Source: Rhodobacter sp. Har01
GTDB taxonomy: Bacteria; Pseudomonadota; Alphaproteobacteria; Rhodobacterales; Rhodobacteraceae
NCBI RefSeq assembly: GCF_020564565.1
Contig: NZ_JAJCTD010000007.1
Coordinates: 1 to 64,000, forward strand
Direction of reading: 5' to 3'
Length of the DNA: 64,000 bases
Position numbers and translations under genes: made by a program. Position 1 is the stretch's first letter; every line of letters starts with the position of its first letter. Of this stretch, positions 24,170 through 33,989 are shown piece by piece. The notes beneath the pieces are model-generated. The model had not been told where the DNA came from. It did not search any database and saw only the letters and a list, made by a program, of their open reading frames with translations.

Positions 24170-25021
24170 ATGCGCATCCACACAGGCACGGTCCTGGCGA
24201 TTCTGGTCTTCGCCGCGCTTCCTCATGGGGCCGCGGGCGAAGAGGATTTCACCTTTCGCCGCATCAAGGCGGGCGACCGGGTGTCCGGCAAGCTGATCAC
24301 GGTGCAGATCGACCCGGTGGAACAGGCCCGCCGTCTTGCGGCGACGGCCTGGAAGGACCCCGCACTCAGGTCCAGCGACCCGCCGGCGGCGGCCGCGGAC
24401 AACACGCCGGGGCCGGCGCCGAGTTCGTCCTATGCCTGGTTCTGGGATCTGGTGCCGGCCGGCATCGGTGATGTCCAGGGCCGGTTTCCTTCGGCCATGG
24501 CGGCATTGTCGCAGGGGCCTGGCGGGGCGCAGGTGGCGGCGCCGCGGATGCAGTCGATGCAGACCATCGCCGAGGTCTACGGCAAGGACATCTTGGGGGC
24601 GACGGTGGGCACCAATGTCTCGCCGGCCCTGGTGCTGGCGGTGATGGGGATCGAAAGCGCCGGCAAGTCCGATGCCGTCAGTTCGGCCGGCGCGACCGGG
24701 CTGATGCAGTTGATGCCGGACACCGCAAAGCGGTTCGGCGTGACCGATTCAACCGTGCCGGCCCAGAACATCAAGGGCGGGGTGGCCTATCTCGATTGGC
24801 TGCTTGACGAATTCGACAATGATCCGCTGATGGCGCTGGCGGCCTACAACGCCGGCGAGGGGGCGGTGAAGGCCAACGGCGGCGTGCCGCCCTATGCCGA
24901 GACGCGCGACTATGTGCCCAAGGTGCTGGCGGCCTGGCAGGTGGCGCAGGGGCTGTGCCTGACGCCGCCCGAACTGGTCACCGATCCTTGCGTGTTCGCG
25001 GTTCTGGCGGCCGGCGGATAG
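24170..25021 (+). CDS. Lytic transglycosylase (SLT domain)
   Basis: The 283-residue precursor begins MRIHTGTVLAILVFAALPHGAAG, a signal peptide. The N-terminal half is of unknown fold with a Pro/Ala linker. The SLT domain starts near residue 150: VSPALVLAVMGIESAGKSDAVSS contains the catalytic Glu, and GATGLMQLMPDTAKRFGV and LALAAYNAGEGAV are the typical motifs. It cleaves the glycan strand of peptidoglycan. It is divergent from the pilus locus and might make room for the pilus channel, though that is guesswork. Confidence 0.85.
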   Translation: MRIHTGTVLAILVFAALPHGAAGEEDFTFRRIKAGDRVSGKLITVQIDPVEQARRLAATAWKDPALRSSDPPAAAADNTPGPAPSSSYAWFWDLVPAGIGDVQGRFPSAMAALSQGPGGAQVAAPRMQSMQTIAEVYGKDILGATVGTNVSPALVLAVMGIESAGKSDAVSSAGATGLMQLMPDTAKRFGVTDSTVPAQNIKGGVAYLDWLLDEFDNDPLMALAAYNAGEGAVKANGGVPPYAETRDYVPKVLAAWQVAQGLCLTPPELVTDPCVFAVLAAGG

Positions 25022-25108
25022 CGGCGCCGAACCGCCGGCGCGGGCCGCCAAATCTTAACAGATCATGAAGTCGCGCGCGCAAGCCCTTGAGTTCATTGTG
25101 GCCAGAGT

Positions 25109-25127
25109 CTGTCCCATGATGGGACAG
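25109..25127. terminator. Perfect 19-base palindrome between convergent genes
   Basis: CTGTCCCAT, one central G, ATGGGACAG. It lies between the ends of the transglycosylase and scoB genes. A bidirectional terminator would fit the location but there is no U-run, so a protein site is also possible. Confidence 0.35.
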
Positions 25128-25139
25128 GGCAAATCCGGC

Positions 25140-25769
25140 CTAGTCGACGATGGTCGCCTCGGTGGCCGCGCGCAGCTCTTCCTCGGTCACCCCCGGCGCC
25201 AGCTCGACGATGTGCAGGCCCTTGTGCCCCACATCCAGCACGCCCAGGTTCGAGATGATGCGGTCGACCACCGCCTTCCCGGTCAGCGGCAGGGTGCAGT
25301 CCTTCAGCACCTTCGATTCGCCGTGCTTGCTGGTGTGGTCCATCACCACCACCACCCGGCCGACGCCGGCCACCAGGTCCATCGCGCCGCCCATGCCCTT
25401 GACCAGCTTGCCGGGGATCATCCAGTTCGCCAGGTCGCCCTTTTCGGAGACCTCCATCGCGCCCAGGATCGCCATGGCGATCTTGCCGCCGCGGATCATC
25501 GCAAAGCTGGTCGCTGAATCGAAATAGGCCGTCTGCGGCAGCTCGGTGATGGTCTGCTTGCCGGCGTTGATCAGGTCGGCATCCTCTTCCCCCTCGACCG
25601 GAAACGGCCCCATCCCCAGCATGCCGTTTTCCGACTGCAGCGTGACATGCACGCCGTCGGGGATGTAGTTTGCCACCAGCGTCGGGATGCCGATCCCGAG
25701 GTTCACGTACATGCCGTCGCGCAGTTCCTGTGCGGCGCGGGCGGCCATCTGATTGCGGTCCCAGGGCAT
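25140..25769 (-). CDS. scoB: 3-oxoacid CoA-transferase subunit B
   Basis: The 209-residue beta subunit has the family motifs [17 protein letters not shown] and [12 protein letters not shown], in which Glu of SENG is the catalytic residue forming the glutamyl-CoA intermediate, and the C-terminal [13 protein letters not shown]. With subunit A it transfers CoA between succinyl-CoA and acetoacetate (ketone body / polyhydroxybutyrate use). AAGGAG is seven bases before ATG 25769. The gene is separated from scoA by a small ORF. Confidence 0.93.
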   Translation of the reverse strand: MPWDRNQMAARAAQELRDGMYVNLGIGIPTLVANYIPDGVHVTLQSENGMLGMGPFPVEGEEDADLINAGKQTITELPQTAYFDSATSFAMIRGGKIAMAILGAMEVSEKGDLANWMIPGKLVKGMGGAMDLVAGVGRVVVVMDHTSKHGESKVLKDCTLPLTGKAVVDRIISNLGVLDVGHKGLHIVELAPGVTEEELRAATEATIVD

Positions 25770-25770
25770 C

Positions 25771-26001
25771 TCAGCTCTCCTTGGAAAGCGCCAGGGCCGC
25801 GCGCAGGCCCTCAAGCGAGGTTTCGATCTGGCCAAGGCGATCCGCGATCATCAGCGAGCGCGCGGTATCGATGACCATCTGGTTGTGCGGTTCGGTGCGC
25901 TCGGCGGGGAAATGGTCGGCCACGACCTGCCGCGCCAGCGTCACCCAGAGCAGAAAGTCGTCGGCCACCGCCTTCCGCCGGGCCAATCTTGCCTCGGTCA
26001 T
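25771..26001 (-). CDS. 76-residue protein inserted between scoA and scoB
   Basis: ATG 26001 has a strong AAGGAGG five bases ahead and the stop lies one base before the scoB start, so the gene is in the operon. The product is helical ([40 protein letters not shown]) with no signal peptide. No family is recognised. Its tight packing suggests a function with the CoA-transferase, but nothing in the sequence tells which. Confidence 0.72.
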   Translation of the reverse strand: MTEARLARRKAVADDFLLWVTLARQVVADHFPAERTEPHNQMVIDTARSLMIADRLGQIETSLEGLRAALALSKES

Positions 26002-26014
26002 GCCCGCCTCCTTG

Positions 26015-26713
26015 TCAGCCGCGCGGCCGCACGGTGCGCTGTTCGATGCGCTTTTCGTGCCGGCCGGTGACGATGCGGTGAACGTAGAGGCCCGGCAGGT
26101 GGATGCCGTCGGGGTCGAGGCTGCCCAGCGGCACGATTTCCTCGACCTCGGCCACGCAGATGCGGCCGCAGGTCGCCGCGGGCACGTTGAAGTTGCGCGC
26201 GGTCTTGCGGAAGACGAGGTTGCCGCTGGTGTCCGCCTTCCAGGCCTTGACGATGGCAAGGTCGGCGACGATGCCGCGCTCCAGGATGTAGGTCTCGCCG
26301 TCGAAGTCATGGTGTTCCTTGCCGTCCGCAATGACGGTTCCGACACCGGTGCGGGTGTAGAAGCCGGGGATGCCCGCACCACCGGCGCGCATCCGTTCGG
26401 CCAACGTGCCCTGCGGGTTGAATTCCAGCTCCAGCTCTCCCGAGAGATACTGGCGCATGAATTCCGCGTTCTCGCCGACGTAGGACGAGATCATCTTCTT
26501 CACTTGCCGCGTCTCCAGCAACTGGCCCAGGCCGAAGCCGTCCACGCCGGCGTTGTTCGAGGCCACCGTCAGCCCCTTCACGCCACTGTCGCGGATGGCC
26601 GCGATCAGCAATTCGGGAATGCCGCACAGGCCAAAGCCGCCGGCTGCGATGAACATGCCGTCGTGCAACAGCCCTTCAAGCGCTGCCGCCGCGCCGGGAT
26701 AGACCTTGGTCAT
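26015..26713 (-). CDS. scoA: 3-oxoacid CoA-transferase subunit A
   Basis: The 232-residue alpha subunit shows the CoA-binding start MTKVYPGAAAALEGLLHDG, then IAAGGFGLCGIPELLI, and GAGIPGFYTRTGVGT with FDGETYILE. It pairs with scoB. It is the first gene of the three-gene operon, and a tRNA-Leu gene lies 160 bases upstream on the other strand. Confidence 0.93.
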   Translation of the reverse strand: MTKVYPGAAAALEGLLHDGMFIAAGGFGLCGIPELLIAAIRDSGVKGLTVASNNAGVDGFGLGQLLETRQVKKMISSYVGENAEFMRQYLSGELELEFNPQGTLAERMRAGGAGIPGFYTRTGVGTVIADGKEHHDFDGETYILERGIVADLAIVKAWKADTSGNLVFRKTARNFNVPAATCGRICVAEVEEIVPLGSLDPDGIHLPGLYVHRIVTGRHEKRIEQRTVRPRG

Positions 26714-26876
26714 GTCAGAAGACCCCCGCAAACTCTCGACCGCCATAAAGGCGGGGGGCGCAGGCGATGTCAATTGCCGCGCTGCGGCGCCTTGCAGACG
26801 GATGTGCCGACTGCCGTTCGCGGACCCTTTCGTCTGGCCCGGCATCGGCTAATCTGCCGGGCGCAGCGCCGGCGCT

Positions 26877-26962
26877 GCCCGCGTGGTGAAATGGTAGACA
26901 CAGGGGACTTAAACTCCCCAGGCCGCAAGGCCGTGCCGGTTCAAATCCGGCCGCGGGCACCA
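26877..26962 (+). tRNA. tRNA-Leu (anticodon UAA)
   Basis: The 86-base gene folds as a class II tRNA. Acceptor GCCCGCG (26877-26883) pairs with CGCGGGC, followed by A73 and encoded CCA. The anticodon arm is GGGGA-CTTAAAC-TCCCC, giving anticodon TAA (UAA in the RNA) that reads UUA and UUG. A long variable arm follows (GGCCGCAAGGCC), then the T-arm GCCGG-TTCAAAT-CCGGC. No mobile element is inserted at its 3' end in this window. Confidence 0.97.
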
Positions 26963-27023
26963 GCGCGAGGCTGCACCGGATCGGCCGGTGCCCAGTGTTT
27001 CAGCCGGTGTCTCAGGCGGTGCC

Positions 27024-28802
27024 TCAGGCGGCGTCGCGGTCGGCGGTCTGGGCCGGCGCAGCGGGGCGAACCTGATCGGCAGCTGCCACCCGGAACCGCG
27101 CCACCAGATCGGCCAGACCAATCGCCTGCCGGTTCAGGCTTTGGCTGGTGTGACCGACGCGGTCAGCCATGCCGGCGTTGTGCTGCGTTACCCGGTCCAG
27201 CTGGCCGACGCCGGTGTTGATCTCGGTCAGGCCCTGGGCCTGTTCCACCGCACCCGAGGCGATGCTGGACACCAGTTCTGCCATCCTGGTGACCTGGCTG
27301 ACCACGGAGGTCAGTGCGGTGCCGGTCGCGTTGACCTGACCGACGCCGCGCCGGATCTGTTCCGAACTGTCGCCGATCAGGGTCTTGATCTCTTTCGCGG
27401 CCTGCGAGGACCGCTGCGCCAGTGCCCGCACCTCGGAGGCCACCACCGAGAATCCCTTGCCGGCCTCGCCCGCCCGCGCCGCCTCGACCCCCGCGTTCAG
27501 CGCCAGCAGGTTGGTCTGGAAAGCGATGTCGTCGATCACCCCGATGATCTGGGCGATGTGGCTGGAGGAAGTCTCGATTTCGGTCATCGCGCTGACCGCA
27601 TCGGCGACCACGCGGCCGCTGTCCTCGGCCTCTTTCCGGGCCGTGGCCATGGCCTGTTCCACCGCAGTGGCGTTCTGCGACGCCGAGCGGACGCTGGTCG
27701 TGAGCTGTTCGAGCGCGGCGGCGGTTTCCTCCAGCGTGGCGGCCTGCGATTCGGTGCGCTGCGACAACTCTCCCGTGGCCTGGCTGATCTCGCCGCTCAT
27801 CCGGTGAATCTGCGCGCTGGCGGAGACCACGTCGGAGATCAGGACCCTCAGCCGGTCGACGGTTTCGTTGAAATCGCACCGCAGGGGTTCGTATTCGGCG
27901 CTCATCGGGCTTTCGATCCGATTTGTCAGATCGCCGGCGGCCAGCCCTGTCAACCCCTCGCTCAGCGCGACGATGACGGCGCGTCCTTCCGCCTGCAGGC
28001 GTTCCTGCTCGGCCAGGGCGGTGCCGATCCGTTCGGTCAGCCGGTCGATGTCGCGGGCGATGGCGCCGATGTCGTCGTTGCGGGTGATCAGGCCGATGCG
28101 AACGCCGAAATCGCCCTCGGCCACCTTGGCCAGGGCGGTGCGCAGCCGCTCGATCGGCTTCATGATCGAGTTCGCGGTCTTGCGGTTGGCCAGGATGCTG
28201 GCTGCCGCGGCCAATGCCGACACCGCCAGCAAAACATACATCAGCGTCTTGTTGGTGGCGACGGCGGTTTCGCCGGTGGTGTCGGCATGCGCCTCGATCA
28301 AATCTGCCAGCGGTTCAAGCGTTCCCTTGAGCCGGTCGAATTCCGTCAGGAAGGCCGGATAGCCGGCGACCCCCAGTTCCGGGTCGCGGCGCGCGGTGTC
28401 GGCCAGCGCGATGGCCGCTTCGCCATAGGACGCGGCCACCTCGCGGGCAAGCGTGACCTGGGCGGCAACTTCCGGCGGCACCGGCAGGCCGGTCAGGTCG
28501 GCCACCGTGGCGTTCAGCAGCGCGGCATTCTCCGCGACCCTGGCGGCCGCGGCATCGCTTTCCGCCACCGCGCCGCGTTCGGCATGCAGCAGCGTGCTGG
28601 CCACGTCGGCGTAGATGCCGTCGTGCAGCATGTCCATCAGCATGCCGTCGCGCATCGCCGAATTCGCCGTCGCCTGCGCCTGCAGGCCCTTGTTGCTTTG
28701 CCACATGCTGAAAAGTCCGACCCCGGCGGTGGCAACAAGTGCCAGCAGCGCCAGCACGCCGGCGGCAAGCAAGTAGGTCCGAATCGACAGGGTGCGGAGC
28801 AT
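27024..28802 (-). CDS. Methyl-accepting chemotaxis protein
   Basis: The 592-residue protein has membrane helices at about residues 9-30 and 187-207, with a helical periplasmic sensor domain between them. A HAMP domain follows (about 209-262), then a long signalling coiled coil. The hairpin tip that binds CheA/CheW is present ([19 protein letters not shown], then [20 protein letters not shown]). There is no C-terminal NWETF-type pentapeptide; it ends AQTADRDAA. The ligand is unknown. The start at 28802 ([12 protein letters not shown]) was preferred because it opens directly on the first helix. Confidence 0.93.
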   Translation of the reverse strand: MLRTLSIRTYLLAAGVLALLALVATAGVGLFSMWQSNKGLQAQATANSAMRDGMLMDMLHDGIYADVASTLLHAERGAVAESDAAAARVAENAALLNATVADLTGLPVPPEVAAQVTLAREVAASYGEAAIALADTARRDPELGVAGYPAFLTEFDRLKGTLEPLADLIEAHADTTGETAVATNKTLMYVLLAVSALAAAASILANRKTANSIMKPIERLRTALAKVAEGDFGVRIGLITRNDDIGAIARDIDRLTERIGTALAEQERLQAEGRAVIVALSEGLTGLAAGDLTNRIESPMSAEYEPLRCDFNETVDRLRVLISDVVSASAQIHRMSGEISQATGELSQRTESQAATLEETAAALEQLTTSVRSASQNATAVEQAMATARKEAEDSGRVVADAVSAMTEIETSSSHIAQIIGVIDDIAFQTNLLALNAGVEAARAGEAGKGFSVVASEVRALAQRSSQAAKEIKTLIGDSSEQIRRGVGQVNATGTALTSVVSQVTRMAELVSSIASGAVEQAQGLTEINTGVGQLDRVTQHNAGMADRVGHTSQSLNRQAIGLADLVARFRVAAADQVRPAAPAQTADRDAA

Positions 28803-28871
28803 GTCCAGAGTCCTTTGCGGGCGGTCCGCGAAAGGTGTAGGCCCGAATCCGCTAAGAAAGCGCAAACGGCC

Positions 28872-29333
28872 TCAGGCACCGTCCTTGACCGCCTCCATCG
28901 CCACATAGGTCGAGGTCTGCGCCACATGCGGCAGGGCGCTGATCCGTTCGGCCAGCACCCTGCGGTAATCGGCGATGTCGGCCGTGCGCACCTTCAGCAG
29001 ATAGTCGAAACGGCTGGCGATCATGTGGCATTCCTCGATTTCGGGCACCTGCCGCACCGCGCGGTTGAACGCCTGCAAGGCCGCCTCGCGGGTGTCGGAC
29101 AGCCGCACCTCGACAAAGGCCACATGGGCCGCGCCCATCTTCACCGGGTCCAGGATGGCGCGGTAGCCGGCGATGACCCCCGCCTCCTCGAGCCGCTTCA
29201 TCCGGGCCTGGGTGGGGCTTTTCGACAGCCCGATGCGGCGGGCCAGGTCCACCGCGCTGATCCGCCCCTCGGTCGCCAGCACCCGCAGGATGGCCTGGTC
29301 GAAGCCGTCCAGTGCAGTCCGGTCGTTTCGCAT
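28872..29333 (-). CDS. putR: Lrp/AsnC-family activator of proline catabolism
   Basis: The 153-residue protein has an N-terminal winged helix-turn-helix (FDQAILRVLATEGRISAVDL, ARRIGLSKSPTQARMKRLE) and a C-terminal AsnC ligand domain (VEVRLSDTREAALQAF, ECHMIASRFDYLLKV). It is divergent from putA with about 100 bases between. In Rhodobacter and Agrobacterium relatives, an Lrp-type PutR activates putA in response to proline; the position makes that role likely here. Confidence 0.88.
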   Translation of the reverse strand: MRNDRTALDGFDQAILRVLATEGRISAVDLARRIGLSKSPTQARMKRLEEAGVIAGYRAILDPVKMGAAHVAFVEVRLSDTREAALQAFNRAVRQVPEIEECHMIASRFDYLLKVRTADIADYRRVLAERISALPHVAQTSTYVAMEAVKDGA

Positions 29334-29439
29334 TGCCTGTGCCCCGCAAATCAGCCGTTTGGCCTGCATACTACGACCAGAACAGGAAAACAGCCCGCCC
29401 TTTCGCCTGTATCCTGCCCCGATCGGACAGGAGCCCGCC

Positions 29440-32400
29440 ATGACCGCCTCGGCCTGGACCACGATTACCACCGCAGCCCTTGCAGACGAGACCGCGCTTG
29501 TGCACCGGCTGATCGCCGAGGCCCGGCTGGACCCGGCCACCCGCGCCCGCATCACCGGGCAGGCGGCGGACCTGGTGGCCCGCATCCGCGCCGGCGCGAA
29601 GCCCGGGATGATGGAGGTTTTCCTGGCCGAATATGGCCTGTCCACCGACGAGGGCATCGCCCTGATGTGTCTGGCCGAGGCGCTGCTGCGGGTGCCGGAT
29701 GCCGAGACGATGGACGCGCTGATCGAAGACAAGATCGCGCCGTCCGACTGGGGCCGGCACCTGGGGCGCTCGGCCTCAAGCCTGGTCAATGCCTCGACCT
29801 GGGCGCTGATGCTGACCGGCAAGGTGCTGGAAGACCGCGAGCCGGGCGTGGTGGGCCACCTGCGGGCGGCGGTGCGGCGGCTTGGGGAACCGGTGATCCG
29901 TGGCGCTGTGGCCCGGGCGATGAAGGAGATGGGGCGGCAGTTCGTGCTGGGCGAAACCATCGAATCCGCGATGGACCGCGCGCGCGAGCTGGAGGCGCGC
30001 GGCTACACCTACAGCTACGACATGCTGGGCGAGGCGGCCCGCACCGAGGCCGACGCTCGGCGCTATCACCTGGCCTATTCCAAGGCGATCACCGCCATCG
30101 CGGCGGCAGCGCGCGGCAGCGACATCCGCGAAAACCCCGGCATCTCGGTCAAGCTCTCGGCCCTGCACCCGCGCTACGAAGTCGCCAAGCGCGCCCGCGC
30201 AATGGAGGAACTGGTCCCCCGCGTCCGCGCCCTGGCGACCCTGGCCAAGGCCGCCGGTCTGGGCTTCAACATCGACGCCGAAGAGGCCGACCGCCTGGCC
30301 CTGTCGCTTGAGGTGATCGAGGCGGTGCTGTCGGACCCGGCGCTGAAGGGCTGGGACGGCTTCGGCGTGGTGGTGCAAGCCTATGGCCGCCGCGCCGGGG
30401 CGGTGATCGACTGGCTTTATGCCCTGTCGCAGCGGCTGGACCGCCGCATCATGGTCCGGCTGGTCAAGGGCGCCTACTGGGACGCCGAGGTGAAGCGGGC
30501 GCAGGTGCTGGGGCTGGACAGCTTTCCCGTCTTCACCCGCAAGCAGGCCACCGACGTCAGCTACATCGCCAATGCCCGCAAGCTGTTGGGCATGACCGTC
30601 CGCATCTACCCGCAATTCGCCACCCACAACGCCCATACCGTTGCGGCGGTGCTGGACATGGCGCAAGGCTTGCCCGAAGGCTCGCTCGGCTATGAATTCC
30701 AGCGCCTGCACGGCATGGGCGAGCGGCTGCACGACCTGGTTCTGGGCGACCACGGCACGCGCTGCCGCATCTATGCCCCGGTGGGCGCGCACCGCGACCT
30801 GCTGGCCTATCTGGTGCGGCGTCTGCTGGAGAACGGCGCGAATTCCAGCTTCGTCAACCAGATCGTCAACGAGGAGGTGCCGCCCGAAAAGGTTGCCGCC
30901 TGTCCGTTGGCGTTCATGCAATCCGTTGCGGCCGTGGAAAGCCCCGCCGTGCCGCCCGGGCCCCGCCTGTTCCCCGGCCGCCGCAATTCTCGCGGCTGGG
31001 ACCTGACCGACGCCGCCGATCTGACCGCGATCGAGGCCGCCCGCGCACCGCAAAAGGACCGGCTGTTCGAGGCCGCACCGATGATCCACGGCGCGGTGAC
31101 GGGGGCCGAGCGGCTGGAGTTGACGAACCCTGCCACCGGCGTGCGGGTCGGCCATGTGCTGACCGCCGCGCCCAAGGATGTGGAGACCGCCCTTGCCGCC
31201 GCCACGCCGTGGACCGCCCCAGCAGCCGAGCGGGCGCAGGTGCTCAACCGCGCAGCCGACCTGTATGAGGAACACGTCGGCCCGATCTTCGCGCTGTTGG
31301 CACGCGAGGCCGGCAAGACCCTGGCCGATGCCGTGTCGGAACTGCGCGAGGCGGTGGATTTCCTGCGCTACTATGCGACGGGGGCCACGGCACTGACCAA
31401 CCCGGCACGCGGAGTCTTCGCCTGCATCTCGCCCTGGAACTTCCCGCTGGCCATCTTCACCGGCCAGATCGCCGCCGCCCTGGCCGCCGGGAACGCCGTT
31501 CTGGCCAAACCGGCGGAACAGACCCCGCTGATCGCCGCCTTCGCGGTGGACCTGCTGCACCGGGCCGGCGTGCCTCAGACGGCGCTGCAACTGCTGCCCG
31601 GCGATGGCCGGGTGGGCGCGGCGCTGACCCGCGATGCGCGGGTGAAGGGCGTGGCCTTCACCGGCTCGACCGAGACGGCGCTGCTGATCCGGCGGTCCAT
31701 GGCCGAGCATCTGGACCCCGCCGCCCCGCTGATTGCCGAAACCGGCGGGCTGAACGCGATGCTGGTGGACAGCACCGCCCTGCCCGAACAGGTGGTGCGC
31801 GACATCCTGGCCTCAAGCTTCCAGTCGGCCGGGCAAAGGTGCAGTGCGCTGCGCTGTCTGTACTTGCAGGAAGACGTGGCGGAAACGGTGACGCGGATGC
31901 TGTTTGGCGCGATGGACGACCTTGCGGCGGGCGATCCCTGGGATCTTGCCACCGACATCGGCCCGGTCATCGACGCCGAAGCGCAAGGAGCGATCCGCGC
32001 CTACGTCGACGCCGCCCGCGCCGAGGGCCGGGTGCTGAAGGAAGGCGTGGCGCCTGCGACCGGCACTTTCGTCGCGCCGGTGGTGCTGTCCGTGCCCTCG
32101 ATCCGCGCCATGCCGCGCGAGATCTTCGGGCCGGTCCTGCATGTGGCGACCTTCCGCGCCGGCGAGATCGACCGGGTGATCGACGAGATCAACGCCACCG
32201 GCTACGGGCTGACCTTCGGCCTGCACAGCCGGATCGACGACCGGGTGCAGCGGGTGGTGGACCGGCTGCGGGTGGGCAATGCCTATGTGAACCGCAACCA
32301 GATCGGCGCGGTGGTCGGCAGCCAGCCCTTCGGCGGCGAGGGCCTGTCGGGCACTGGGCCAAAGGCCGGCGGGCCGGACTACCTGGCCCGCTTCACCGCC

Positions 32401-32886
32401 GCGCCGCCGCCGCAGGTGGCCAGCGCGGACGCCCCGCCGCTCTCCGAGGCTGAGGCCGCGCGCCGCCTGGCCGCCGCCGGGCCGGGCGGCGAGGAGCAGG
32501 TGACCGATCTTCCCGGCCCGACCGGCGAATCGAACCGCTTGCGCCATGCCCCCCGTGCGCCCCTGCTGTGCCTTGGCCCCGGCACGGCGGCCGCCCTGGC
32601 CCAGGCCGAGGCGATCCGTGCCCCCGGCGGCGTGGCGGTCGAGGCCCCCGGCCTTGACCCTGCCGCCCTGACCCGGCTGCAAGGGTTCTCCGGGGCGCTA
32701 TGGTGGGGTGACGATGCCGGGGCCTGCACCCGCGCCCGGGCGCTTGCCGCCCGCACCGGCCCGATCCTGCCGCTGATCACCGGCGCGCCCGACCGCGCCC
32801 ATGCCCTGATCGAGCGTCATGTCTGCATCGACACCACCGCTTCGGGCGGCAATGCCCGGCTGCTGGCCGAGGTCTCGGCCGACTGA
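29440..32886 (+). CDS. putA: Bifunctional proline dehydrogenase / P5C dehydrogenase
   Basis: The 1148-residue enzyme oxidises proline to glutamate in two steps. The FAD-dependent proline dehydrogenase barrel covers about residues 60-480 (ENPGISVKLSALHPRYE, RLVKGAYWDAEVKRAQ, FATHNAHTVA, YEFQRLHGMG). The NAD-dependent aldehyde dehydrogenase domain covers about 530-1010, with SPWNFPLAIFTGQ, FTGSTETALLI, and the catalytic Cys801 in SAGQRCSALR. It lacks the N-terminal ribbon-helix-helix seen in enteric PutA, so it does not repress itself; control by the adjacent PutR fits. The C-terminal 130 residues are a degenerate ALDH-like tail. GACAGGAG precedes ATG 29440. Confidence 0.96.
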   Translation: MTASAWTTITTAALADETALVHRLIAEARLDPATRARITGQAADLVARIRAGAKPGMMEVFLAEYGLSTDEGIALMCLAEALLRVPDAETMDALIEDKIAPSDWGRHLGRSASSLVNASTWALMLTGKVLEDREPGVVGHLRAAVRRLGEPVIRGAVARAMKEMGRQFVLGETIESAMDRARELEARGYTYSYDMLGEAARTEADARRYHLAYSKAITAIAAAARGSDIRENPGISVKLSALHPRYEVAKRARAMEELVPRVRALATLAKAAGLGFNIDAEEADRLALSLEVIEAVLSDPALKGWDGFGVVVQAYGRRAGAVIDWLYALSQRLDRRIMVRLVKGAYWDAEVKRAQVLGLDSFPVFTRKQATDVSYIANARKLLGMTVRIYPQFATHNAHTVAAVLDMAQGLPEGSLGYEFQRLHGMGERLHDLVLGDHGTRCRIYAPVGAHRDLLAYLVRRLLENGANSSFVNQIVNEEVPPEKVAACPLAFMQSVAAVESPAVPPGPRLFPGRRNSRGWDLTDAADLTAIEAARAPQKDRLFEAAPMIHGAVTGAERLELTNPATGVRVGHVLTAAPKDVETALAAATPWTAPAAERAQVLNRAADLYEEHVGPIFALLAREAGKTLADAVSELREAVDFLRYYATGATALTNPARGVFACISPWNFPLAIFTGQIAAALAAGNAVLAKPAEQTPLIAAFAVDLLHRAGVPQTALQLLPGDGRVGAALTRDARVKGVAFTGSTETALLIRRSMAEHLDPAAPLIAETGGLNAMLVDSTALPEQVVRDILASSFQSAGQRCSALRCLYLQEDVAETVTRMLFGAMDDLAAGDPWDLATDIGPVIDAEAQGAIRAYVDAARAEGRVLKEGVAPATGTFVAPVVLSVPSIRAMPREIFGPVLHVATFRAGEIDRVIDEINATGYGLTFGLHSRIDDRVQRVVDRLRVGNAYVNRNQIGAVVGSQPFGGEGLSGTGPKAGGPDYLARFTAAPPPQVASADAPPLSEAEAARRLAAAGPGGEEQVTDLPGPTGESNRLRHAPRAPLLCLGPGTAAALAQAEAIRAPGGVAVEAPGLDPAALTRLQGFSGALWWGDDAGACTRARALAARTGPILPLITGAPDRAHALIERHVCIDTTASGGNARLLAEVSAD

Positions 32887-33040
32887 CCGGAGGAGATCGA
32901 GCGCAGCGGCCGCGCCCGAAGAGGGTACGGCCGCAAGCGTCTTCGCTTGCCACTGGGCGCAGGCGCGCATCCGGCTCGGCCGCCCGGCCCCCCGGCGAGA
33001 TGCCCTTCTTTCGACGCTGCACCCGGCATCGGAACTGGGC

Positions 33041-33145
33041 CTCCGGCGGGGGTATTTTCGCCAAGGTGAAGCTGCAAGCCCTTCATCTTGGTCGAAATGC
33101 CCCGGGGGTTTGGGGGCGGCGCCCCCATCGCCCGAGGCGAAGCGC
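33041..33145. repeat. Rhodobacteraceae-type intergenic GC element, copies 2 and 3
   Basis: A short plus-strand copy (33041-33070: CTCCGGCGGGGGTATTTTCG, then CCAAGGTGAAG) faces a fuller minus-strand copy (33081-33145). Read on the minus strand the latter is GGGGGCGCCGCCCCCAAACC, then CCCGGGGCATTTCGACC and AAGATGAAG. They share the order of copy 1 at 2741-2810. They fill the 360-base gap between putA and the rhomboid gene; nothing else is seen there. Confidence 0.65.
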
Positions 33146-33247
33146 GCCAGCGCGACGGCAAGGCAACAGGTTTGCGCCGCAAAGGTGCCCGCATGAATCA
33201 GCGCCGGGGATTGACCGGCGCGATCGGATCGGGAAGGCTCGCGTGAC

Positions 33248-33988
33248 ATGTTTCCGATCCGCGACCACAACCCGTCGGGCCGCACGCCCTTTGTCACCAT
33301 CGCGCTCATCTTGGTGAACGGTCTGGTGTTTCTGGCCTATTTCCCGTCGTCCGGAGACCTGGAACTGCAGCGCTTCTACATGACCTGGGGGCTGGTCCCC
33401 GGCCGCGTCCTGTCGGGTGACGGCAGCGTGACCTTGCTGACCCACATGTTCCTGCACGGCGGCTGGATGCACCTTGCGGGCAACATGCTGTTCCTGTGGA
33501 TCTATGGCGACAACCTGGAAGAAGAGATGGGCCACGTCGGCTTTCTGCTGTTCTACCTGGCTGCGGGCCTGGCCGCCGCCGGACTGCAGATCGCCCCCGA
33601 TCCGGGCTCGGGCGTTCCCATGGTCGGGGCCTCGGGGGCCATCGCCGGCGTGATGGGGGGCTACCTGCTGCTGTTCCCCAAGGCCAAGGTGGACGTGTTG
33701 TTCATCATCGTCATCTTCATCCGCGTCATCGCCCTGCCGGCCTGGGTGATCCTGGGACTCTGGCTGGTTCTGCAGGTGGTCTCGGGCTTCGCCACCCCAA
33801 TGGATGGGGGCGGAGTGGCCTACTTTGCCCACATCGGAGGGTTCATTGCCGGGCTGATCCTTACCGTTCCGGTCTGGAAGAAGCGCGGGGCCTGGGCCTA
33901 CTGGCAGCGGACGGAAGGCCACCCGCCACACCCGGTTGCCAGCTATCCGTTGGAAAAGACAAAGATTCCCCGTGTGGGCCGGGACTAG
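33248..33988 (+). CDS. Rhomboid-family intramembrane serine protease
   Basis: The 246-residue protein has at least six membrane helices and the rhomboid features: the L1 loop with a HGGWMHLAGNMLFL block (His70, Asn79), the catalytic Ser129 in GASGAIAG and the catalytic His195 in AHIGGF. It cleaves membrane proteins within the bilayer; substrates are unknown. The last 40 residues are cytoplasmic or exposed and hydrophilic. The gene ends one base before a degenerate GFA-family gene. Confidence 0.93.
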   Translation: MFPIRDHNPSGRTPFVTIALILVNGLVFLAYFPSSGDLELQRFYMTWGLVPGRVLSGDGSVTLLTHMFLHGGWMHLAGNMLFLWIYGDNLEEEMGHVGFLLFYLAAGLAAAGLQIAPDPGSGVPMVGASGAIAGVMGGYLLLFPKAKVDVLFIIVIFIRVIALPAWVILGLWLVLQVVSGFATPMDGGGVAYFAHIGGFIAGLILTVPVWKKRGAWAYWQRTEGHPPHPVASYPLEKTKIPRVGRD

Positions 33989-33989
33989 C

